Notes under the pieces: generated by a model
What the model saw: only the letters and a program-made list of their open reading frames with translations
What the model was told of the DNA's origin: nothing
The model's database searches: none
Position numbers and translations under genes: made by a program
Part shown: positions 1 through 5,131 of the stretch, piece after piece
Layout: the number at the start of each line of letters is the position of its first letter
Numbering within the stretch: the first letter of the stretch is position 1
DNA from: Pseudomonadota bacterium
GTDB taxonomy: Bacteria; Desulfobacterota; Syntrophia; Syntrophales; UBA5619
Assembly (NCBI GenBank): GCA_018896355.1
Contig: JAHIMW010000068.1
Span: 1 to 9,302, forward strand
Length of the DNA stretch: 9,302 nucleotides
Direction of reading: 5' to 3'

Positions 1-263
1 AGCAGGTCATAGACGGCGCGGTTGCGGTCGTAGAGGCTTTTGCCGGTGTCGCCGGCCGTCTTTTCGAGAATATGCAGCGCCCGCGTAACAAGCGCATCCT
101 CCACACCCCGCTTTTTCAGCCAGGCGCGCAGCAGGGCCGGCTCGATGTTGGCGTTGCCTTCCCGGTCGGTCCAGTCGCCGAGGTAGTCATAGTCGAGACT
201 TTCCCGGAAGAGCTTCACGATGCGTTGCTGCGTCTTCTTTTCCTTCTGACCGACCGTACTCAT
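1..263 (-). CDS. hsdR: Type I restriction enzyme R subunit (HsdR), N-terminal fragment cut by window edge
   Basis: HsdR is the ATP-dependent motor and nuclease subunit of type I restriction enzymes; it joins the HsdM2S methylase to translocate and cleave unmodified DNA. Only 87 codons are visible, running off the left edge. They begin MSTVGQKEKKTQQRIVKLF and continue with DYDYLGDWTDREGN and a KSLYDRNRAVYDLL stretch, which I recognise as the extreme N-terminus of HsdR proteins. The nuclease and helicase domains would lie outside the window. I chose the ATG at 263 because an AGGGA ribosome-binding motif sits 4 nt upstream. The frame stays open upstream to an ATG at 452, but that start would overlap the protease gene by about 120 bp, and no ATG, GTG or TTG lies in frame between 264 and 334. 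The gap to the upstream protease gene is 68 bp with no clear terminator or strong promoter, so it may be co-transcribed with that cassette. The identity is also supported by hsdM and hsdS on the same strand. Confidence 0.88.
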   Translation of the reverse strand, partial: MSTVGQKEKKTQQRIVKLFRESLDYDYLGDWTDREGNANIEPALLRAWLKKRGVEDALVTRALHILEKTAGDTGKSLYDRNRAVYDL

Positions 264-331
264 GGAGTCCCTGTCAATCCGTGGATAGAAACATTCTAAT
301 TTTGATGGGTCTTTTGGGGTGTTGAAGAAAC

Positions 332-874
332 TCAGCGTTTCTTCTTTTTTAATTTGTTCTGATGACGGCGAATCTGTTTCTTTTGAATCGCATCCGCTTT
401 TGCCACATAGTCCGTCTGAATGCCATCTGGTGGGATTCTGAAGGAGAACCATGTATTTCCGAGACCATTGGTTATCGCAAAATCCCCCAGCGTGATGATG
501 TCCATGCCAATCAGCAGATCATAGTTTCCGAGATTAGCCGCTTCGGTGACTCGAACATCAGGGATCAAGATTCCGTTCGGGAGACCAATATCGACCAGGT
601 AGGTGCTTGTCTGATAGGAATTGTTTGCATCATGTGCCGTGATGACACCGGTAGGAATCAGGCTGAGTTGTCCCACGACGTTACGGCTGATGGCGGTATT
701 GGTTGCGCCGGTATCCCATATGGCCTGAACCAATCTGTCCTGCCGGGCGACATGAAAAAAGCGCACAATGCTTCGCCCCGTAAATATATGCGCCTGAGTC
801 ACAAGTTCCCTCAAGCGGCCACTCTGCGCTTTGACAGTAAAGGCGTGGAATGGAGGCGGTTTAACGATGTTCAT
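332..874 (-). CDS. Retropepsin-like (clan AA) aspartic protease, 180 aa
   Basis: This is a probable single-domain aspartic protease of the retropepsin-like fold. The catalytic motif is visible at residues 51-57 (AIWDTGA, Asp54-Thr-Gly-Ala), and the second fold signature LLIGMDI is at 120-126, followed by GDFAIT. Between them is a beta-rich stretch. A lone domain of this size would need to form a homodimer to build an active site, as retroviral proteases do. The C-terminus (about 158-180) is very basic and ends KKKKR, which suggests contact with nucleic acid or an acidic partner. No signal peptide is evident, so a cytoplasmic location is likely. The start at 874 overlaps the stop of the upstream DUF5678-like gene as ATGA, indicating translational coupling; an in-frame ATG at 928 would extend it by 18 residues inside that gene and is less likely. 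The substrate is unknown. Its place between hsdS and hsdR makes a role in restriction control conceivable, but nothing in the sequence proves it. Confidence 0.85.
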   Translation of the reverse strand: MNIVKPPPFHAFTVKAQSGRLRELVTQAHIFTGRSIVRFFHVARQDRLVQAIWDTGATNTAISRNVVGQLSLIPTGVITAHDANNSYQTSTYLVDIGLPNGILIPDVRVTEAANLGNYDLLIGMDIITLGDFAITNGLGNTWFSFRIPPDGIQTDYVAKADAIQKKQIRRHQNKLKKKKR

Positions 875-1104
875 GCAAACGCAACCCGGGAATGAAATCG
901 CTGCACAATGTGACTGCGGTCTTCGCACGGCTGAACGATGAACGTGCCCAGCTCATGGGCCCCGGCGGTTTCTTCAAGTGCCTGTTCCATGGTGTCATAG
1001 ATTCCGATCACTTGTTCTCCTTTTATAACGGAAAACTTATGGGGGTGATCGATTGCCAACTGTGAAGCTATCGTCTCAAAATATTGATATTCTCGCTCCA
1101 GCAT
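871..1104 (-). CDS. Small DUF5678-like protein, 77 aa, partner of the aspartic protease
   Basis: This encodes a small soluble protein of unknown function. It has an N-terminal helix (MLEREYQYFETIASQL), then HKFSVIKGEQVIGIYDT, an amphipathic EQALEETA helix, GTFIVQPC, and a C-terminal FHSRVAFA. I recognise this layout from DUF5678-type proteins, which as I recall are often encoded directly beside retropepsin-like proteases; I could not check this. There are no membrane segments or enzyme motifs. The start at 1104 is chosen because a near-perfect AAGGAGGT lies 6 nt upstream; an ATG at 1128 would place that motif inside the gene. The stop overlaps the start of the protease gene (ATGA), so the two proteins are probably made in a fixed ratio. 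It could be a substrate, chaperone or regulator of the protease; that is inference. Confidence 0.78.
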   Translation of the reverse strand: MLEREYQYFETIASQLAIDHPHKFSVIKGEQVIGIYDTMEQALEETAGAHELGTFIVQPCEDRSHIVQRFHSRVAFA

Positions 1105-1110
1105 ATTTAA

Positions 1111-1118
1111 ACCTCCTT
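1111..1118 (-). promoter_or_regulatory. Strong Shine-Dalgarno of the DUF5678-like gene
   Basis: The sequence reads AAGGAGGT on the minus strand, 6 nt before the ATG at 1104. It decides the start in favour of 1104 over the upstream ATG at 1128. It is the best ribosome-binding site in the window and suggests high translation of the coupled pair. Confidence 0.8.
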
Positions 1119-1139
1119 TTCTGAACAAATCGCAGGTTT

Positions 1140-1168
1140 TCTATACCACAGATCGGATGATTGCTCAA
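1140..1168 (-). promoter_or_regulatory. Candidate sigma-70 promoter of the DUF5678/protease cassette (extended -10)
   Basis: The -35 box is TTGAGC (1163-1168), followed by a 17-bp spacer and the -10 box TATAGA (1140-1145). The -10 is preceded by TGG, giving an extended -10 TGn element. Transcription would begin near 1133, about 29 nt before the ATG at 1104. Each hexamer matches the consensus at 4 of 6 positions, compensated by ideal spacing and the TGn element. It would serve the cassette and possibly hsdR downstream. Confidence 0.5.
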
Positions 1169-1187
1169 TTTCTTTAAAAGATCTGTG
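1147..1187. repeat. Perfect 8-bp inverted repeat flanking the cassette -35 box (operator candidate)
   Basis: CACAGATC (1147-1154) and GATCTGTG (1180-1187) are perfect inverted arms separated by 25 bp. One arm lies in the spacer between -35 and -10, the other just upstream of the -35. The arm centres are 33 bp apart, close to three helical turns, so both would lie on the same DNA face. This fits an operator for a dimeric or tetrameric regulator, but no regulator gene is visible nearby. Confidence 0.4.
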
Positions 1188-1239
1188 CGCCAGGTAGCTA
1201 AAGGGGATGCTCGTATTGCTAACATCTGTATATTACGGG

Positions 1240-1289
1240 ATTTCAATCGAAATAACCCAGTTTATTCAATGGGTGAGTAAAATTACTCA
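1240..1289. repeat. Cluster of three short AT-rich palindromes after hsdS
   Basis: Three hairpin-forming repeats lie in a row: ATTTC/GAAAT (1240-1244 and 1249-1253), ACCCA/TGGGT (1255-1259 and 1270-1274), and TGAGTAA/TTACTCA (1274-1280 and 1283-1289). On the minus strand, just past the hsdS stop, the middle one is followed by TTATTT, so it might act as a weak intrinsic terminator for hsdMS. The stems are short and AT-rich and no long U-tract follows; a regulatory or recombination site is equally possible. Confidence 0.35.
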
Positions 1290-1308
1290 ATCACAACCGG
1301 CGGCGACA

Positions 1309-2469
1309 TCATACCAACCTCGTCCTGCCGGTCAGCAATTCCTGCATCATCCCCTGCTTGAGGGCGCGGGTCTTGTCCCGCCTGGCTCCTAGGGCGGCAA
1401 TCTCGGTGTCCATGTCGGAGAGAACGGCGGCAATGGCGGTTTGTTCGCTTTCGTGAGGAAGCGGCACTTTGATGTTTCCTAAAGCTGTTTTGTCCAGATT
1501 ACGCAGTCCACTCCCCTTGAAGATTAGGGAGTCTAGTTTGCTCTTGTGGAGAGAAAACCAGTAGAAATAGAAACGCATGTCTCCGCGAACAGAAACCACA
1601 TAACAGTGATCCGTTACTGAGAAATCGCCGGCGATATGTCTGACATCGAAGACACCACCGTCAGAGAAGATCAGGGCTTCCGTGTTGGAATAGAGAGCCA
1701 TTTCTATTCGCTTCGCCTCTCCACCTGAAACAAATAAGGGAAAAGCACCGTCCTTTGCGCCTTCAGACGAACTGATGGGCGATTTCTTAAAGATATTGTT
1801 GCAGATGGACTTGAACGGAACTTCTCGACACTTCTCGTGAAAGCTCGGGAGGTGCTGCCGACCGGTGAGGAGTTGCTGCATGGCGGCCTGTTTGAGGTCG
1901 CGCTTCTTGGCGATGAGCTGGTCCAGCGCGCCAATCAGCGCAGCCACATCGGAGAGCGAAGCGGCGATGGCGCGTTGCTCGTGCAGCGGCGGCAACGGAA
2001 TTGGAATCGAGTTGCAGTTATTCTTATTCAGATACGGAACTGCGGTCTTTGTTGCGATACCAGCGATATGTTCTTTTTGGCGGGCAAGCGCACTCAATAG
2101 AAATGTGCCATCAATGCGTCCAGTCGGGATGAAAACATGAAGTTGCTGGTTTACGACGATATCATTTTTGGTTAACGCAACGATTCCCAATTCACCCGCA
2201 CATGACATGAGCACCGATCCGGGCGGAACTATCTTCGAACCGACGGCCTTTGCCTCAACCCGAGAGATGCAGAGACCAATCCTAGAGTGGGTAACAGCTT
2301 TCCCCTCTTCAAGATCGGGGGTCGTGATCCACGGAATATCGCCGTTGAAGAACTTCGGTTTGTTTCTGCCGGGAACAATGCAACCGCAAACATCCCCGAC
2401 TTTGGACACTTCCCACTCCTCCGGAATCACGCCTATTTCGGTCTGTTTGTAGCCGGGTTTCAGTTCCAT
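1309..2469 (-). CDS. hsdS: Type I restriction-modification specificity subunit (HsdS), 386 aa
   Basis: HsdS recognises the split DNA target for the HsdM2S methylase and the HsdR-containing nuclease. The protein opens with YKQTEIGVIPEEWE, typical of HsdS. It has two target-recognition domains, about residues 17-157 and 215-336. Each is followed by a matching conserved helix block: PLPPLHEQRAIAASLSD...QQLLTGR (158-204) and PLPHESEQTAIAAVLSD...QELLTGR (337-382). These two spacer helices form the ruler that sets the distance between the two half-sites. The length is normal for a full two-domain HsdS and no break is visible. The start at 2469 lies inside the end of hsdM (10-bp overlap, GTATGGAACTGA), indicating co-translation with hsdM. 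No strong ribosome-binding site is seen, which fits coupling. The target sequence cannot be read from the protein by eye. Confidence 0.95.
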   Translation of the reverse strand: MELKPGYKQTEIGVIPEEWEVSKVGDVCGCIVPGRNKPKFFNGDIPWITTPDLEEGKAVTHSRIGLCISRVEAKAVGSKIVPPGSVLMSCAGELGIVALTKNDIVVNQQLHVFIPTGRIDGTFLLSALARQKEHIAGIATKTAVPYLNKNNCNSIPIPLPPLHEQRAIAASLSDVAALIGALDQLIAKKRDLKQAAMQQLLTGRQHLPSFHEKCREVPFKSICNNIFKKSPISSSEGAKDGAFPLFVSGGEAKRIEMALYSNTEALIFSDGGVFDVRHIAGDFSVTDHCYVVSVRGDMRFYFYWFSLHKSKLDSLIFKGSGLRNLDKTALGNIKVPLPHESEQTAIAAVLSDMDTEIAALGARRDKTRALKQGMMQELLTGRTRLV

Positions 2470-4925
2470 ACCGCACCCATCTTCTTGAGGTGTTCATCTA
2501 CGCGGGCGGCGAGGGTTTCTAATTCCTTGGTGAGCTGCGGCAACGGGGTGGCGTAACGTTCGGCCAGTTGGCGGATGCGTCCCGTGAGGGTCTGCGACAC
2601 GCGGTCCAGTTCGCCCTGCACGGCGGCGGCGATGGTGGCCAGCCATTTGTCATCCACCACCATTGTCTTGATCTCGTCCTCCGTGAGTTTGCCATACGTT
2701 GCCGCGACCTCGGCCTCCAATGCCTTCTGTGCGTCTTTGAGCCGGCTGTTGGCATCGGCCTCCTTTTCGATGAGAGCAAGGTAGTCCTTCAGCACGTTCA
2801 GCTCATCAGCAAAGTCCGCATCGCTCTTGATTTCCGTGATCCGTGCGGTGACAGCGGCCTTGGTGATTTTCCCTTTGTCATTTTTTACCTCGGCCAGCAG
2901 CCCTTCATCGCCGCCGTGTTCCTCGGCCATTTCTTCCATGCTCTGCACGATGGCGGCAGCCTCGGATTCCAGGCTTTCAATGGCGGCCTGCTCGGTGGCG
3001 AAGTAACGGGCGACGAGCACCTGGACGGGAATCAGGTCGGCCTTGAACTTCTGTTTTCCCACCGTGAAATCCGGCTTTTCCTTCGTCTTCCTGTCCTTGT
3101 CCTCAATGATGAGCCGGGGCTTGGCAGCTTCTTTCCAGCCGTCGCTGACGATCATATACACATCGTCCTGCATGGTTTCGGCCCAGTAATCCATCAGGTG
3201 CTGATAAATGTCGTAGGGGTCGAGCAGGTGCACCTTCCGAAATGTCTCCAGCAAGTCTTCAGAAAGGGTTTCGATAAGGGCCTTGGGGTGGTCGTCCTTG
3301 GCAATGCCCGCGAGACGCGGGGCGTTGGCGGCCTTCCACTTTGAGAACAGTGTGGTAACGAAAGCGTTGAACGCGGTGAACTCCGCATGGCTGAAGATGG
3401 CGGCCTTGATCTCGTCCACCGGCATCTTCAGGCGACTGTAACCGGAACGTCCGGCGGACTCGAACAGAAGCGGGCACAGGCTGGGAAAGATCTGCCAGTA
3501 CCGGTCGAGGTTTTCGATATCGCGGTCTGGGATGCCGCCGCGCAGGTGGCCGTCGATGTCCTGCAAATCCTCGGGCTCGGTGCTGTCGATGTAGCGTGGC
3601 AGGTTGAGGTTGACGTCGTTTTTTGGGTCGCCGATCTCCGAGAGCGGCACCATTCGCGAATACTTGGGAATCTCCACCTGGCGGTTGAAGGTGTCCACGA
3701 TCCTATGGATGTCCTGGGCGCGCAGGCGGTTCTTCGGGCCGTCCTTGATGAAACCCTTGGAGGCATCGATCATGAAGATGCCCTTGCGGGCATGGGCATT
3801 CTCCTTGTCGAGAACAAGAATGCAGGCGGGAATGCCGGTCCCATAAAAGAGGTTGGCCGGCAGGCCGATGATGCCCTTGATGAAGCCGCGCTTAACAATT
3901 TCCCTGCGGATGGCGGCCTCGGCGCCGCCGCGAAACAGTACGCCGTGGGGGTGGATGACCGCACCCTTCCCCGTGCTCTTAAGACAGGCAAGAATATGCA
4001 GCAGGAAAGCGAAATCGCCATTCTTCTGCGGCGGAATCCCGAAGGCGAAGCGGCCGTAAAGGTCATTGGCCGGATCGAAGCCGTTGCTCCAGGCTTTGGA
4101 CGAGAACGGGAAATTGGCGACAACGAAGTCGAAAGTCTTGAGACGGCCATCGTTGCCTTTGAAATGCGGGCTGGAGAGGGTGTTATCCCGCCAGATTTCC
4201 GCCGTCGGGCAGTCGTGGAGGATCATGTTCATCCGCGCCAGCGCGGCGGTGGCGTTGTCCATTTCCTGCCCGTAAAGGGCAAGGTCGAGGCCGGTTTGGC
4301 TTTTTGCTTCGTCGTGGGCCTTGAGGAGGAGAGACGCCGATCCACAGGTGGGATCGTGGGCGGATTGGCTGGCGCTCATGGCGTTGCCGATGCCGATGAC
4401 TTTTGCCATGATCCGGGAGACCTCCGCCGGGGTGTAGAACTGCCCCTTGCTCTTGCCCGACTCGGTAGCGAAGTGACGCATGAGGTACTCGTAGGCGTCG
4501 CCCAGGAGGTCGTCACCCTCGGCGCGGTTGTTGCGGAAATCGAGGGCCGGCGTGTTAAAGATGGCCACCAGATTGGAAAGGCGGTCCACCATCTCCTTTC
4601 CTCTGCCGAGCTTTCCCTCGTCATTAAAGTCGGCCACATCGATGACACCCCTGAGACCGTTGGCCTCGGCCAACTTGCCGATGATCTTGTTAATCTTGTC
4701 ACCGATTTCCTTGTCGCCCTTGAGTTCCACCATGTCGGCGAAGCCACCGCCCTTGGGAACGTCGAGCAGGTAGCTCCTCTTCTGGCCGGCCGCCTTGTCG
4801 GAGACGTACTTCATAAACAGCAGGACGAGGACATAGTCCTTGTACTGCGAGGCGTCCATGCCGCCGCGCAATTCATCACAGCTTTTCCAGAGGGAGGAGT
4901 AGAGTTCGGATTTTTTAATCGCCAT
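2460..4925 (-). CDS. hsdM: Type I restriction-modification DNA methyltransferase subunit (HsdM), long form, 821 aa
   Basis: HsdM transfers a methyl group from S-adenosylmethionine to adenine N6 within the target set by HsdS. An HsdM_N helical domain spans about residues 1-130 (LWKSCDELRGG, SQYKDYVLVLLFMKYVSD). GQFYTP (161-166) and the SAM-binding motif DPTCGSASLLL (191-201) follow. The catalytic motif IV is VVANFPFS (268-275), with Phe where the classical motif has NPPF/Y. FRGGAEAAIR and GIIGLPANLFYGTGIP continue the fold to about 450. The roughly 300-residue C-terminal part is unusual, since classical HsdM has about 500 residues; it is rich in charged helices, likely coiled coil (about 650-815), and ends KKMGAVWN. 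Such long forms occur in a subset of type I systems, to my recollection. The ATG at 4925 is preceded by AAAAGGGG. The gene ends inside hsdS. GC is higher than in the protease cassette (about 58% versus 47% in one hand-counted line of each). Confidence 0.95.
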   Translation of the reverse strand: MAIKKSELYSSLWKSCDELRGGMDASQYKDYVLVLLFMKYVSDKAAGQKRSYLLDVPKGGGFADMVELKGDKEIGDKINKIIGKLAEANGLRGVIDVADFNDEGKLGRGKEMVDRLSNLVAIFNTPALDFRNNRAEGDDLLGDAYEYLMRHFATESGKSKGQFYTPAEVSRIMAKVIGIGNAMSASQSAHDPTCGSASLLLKAHDEAKSQTGLDLALYGQEMDNATAALARMNMILHDCPTAEIWRDNTLSSPHFKGNDGRLKTFDFVVANFPFSSKAWSNGFDPANDLYGRFAFGIPPQKNGDFAFLLHILACLKSTGKGAVIHPHGVLFRGGAEAAIRREIVKRGFIKGIIGLPANLFYGTGIPACILVLDKENAHARKGIFMIDASKGFIKDGPKNRLRAQDIHRIVDTFNRQVEIPKYSRMVPLSEIGDPKNDVNLNLPRYIDSTEPEDLQDIDGHLRGGIPDRDIENLDRYWQIFPSLCPLLFESAGRSGYSRLKMPVDEIKAAIFSHAEFTAFNAFVTTLFSKWKAANAPRLAGIAKDDHPKALIETLSEDLLETFRKVHLLDPYDIYQHLMDYWAETMQDDVYMIVSDGWKEAAKPRLIIEDKDRKTKEKPDFTVGKQKFKADLIPVQVLVARYFATEQAAIESLESEAAAIVQSMEEMAEEHGGDEGLLAEVKNDKGKITKAAVTARITEIKSDADFADELNVLKDYLALIEKEADANSRLKDAQKALEAEVAATYGKLTEDEIKTMVVDDKWLATIAAAVQGELDRVSQTLTGRIRQLAERYATPLPQLTKELETLAARVDEHLKKMGAVWN

Positions 4926-5005
4926 GGCGCCCCTTTTCCAAAATGACCTAATGGTTGTGGAATGATAGCAAAATCATGATCGCTTTGAAGATTTGTTATG
5001 TGATT

Positions 5006-5032
5006 TCTATACTGTTCTTTGGATTGTGTCAA
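5006..5032 (-). promoter_or_regulatory. Candidate sigma-70 promoter of hsdMS
   Basis: A perfect -35 TTGACA (5027-5032) and a -10 TATAGA (5006-5011) are separated by 15 bp, shorter than the ideal 17. Transcription would start near 4999, leaving a leader of about 74 nt before hsdM. A short inverted repeat GGATT-N6-AATCC (5021-5036) is centred on the -35 and could be an operator. The short spacer lowers confidence. Confidence 0.4.
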
Positions 5033-5131
5033 ATCCGGAAGTTCAAAAGCGTTCCTCTGATAAAAAATCAGTAGGGCAACAACAAAAGAACAGCTTAGAG
5101 AATCCATTCTGCGACTCTTTTTTGTGTGTGA

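Noticed and set aside
264..452. In-frame upstream extension of hsdR to an ATG at 452
   Set aside because: It would overlap the protease gene by about 120 bp in another frame; the ATG at 263 has its own AGGGA motif and matches the usual HsdR N-terminus.
362..895. 177-codon plus-strand open frame opposite the protease gene
   Set aside because: It is antisense to a gene with a clear DTGA motif, and its translation resembles no family I know.
1207..1392. 61-codon plus-strand frame over the palindrome cluster
   Set aside because: It has no good ribosome-binding site, overlaps the end of hsdS and has no recognisable features.
3387..4946. 519-codon plus-strand open frame opposite hsdM
   Set aside because: Long antisense frames arise from codon bias of GC-rich genes; hsdM on the other strand has all expected motifs.
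5057..5071. CTGAT-N5-ATCAG hairpin as comEC terminator
   Set aside because: A 5-bp AT-rich stem without a following U-tract is too weak to call a terminator.
4811..5107. 98-codon minus-strand frame beginning after comEC with a hydrophobic N-terminus
   Set aside because: It runs out of frame into hsdM, contains the putative hsdM promoter, has a weak ribosome-binding site and resembles no known family. A decayed remnant is possible but unsupported.
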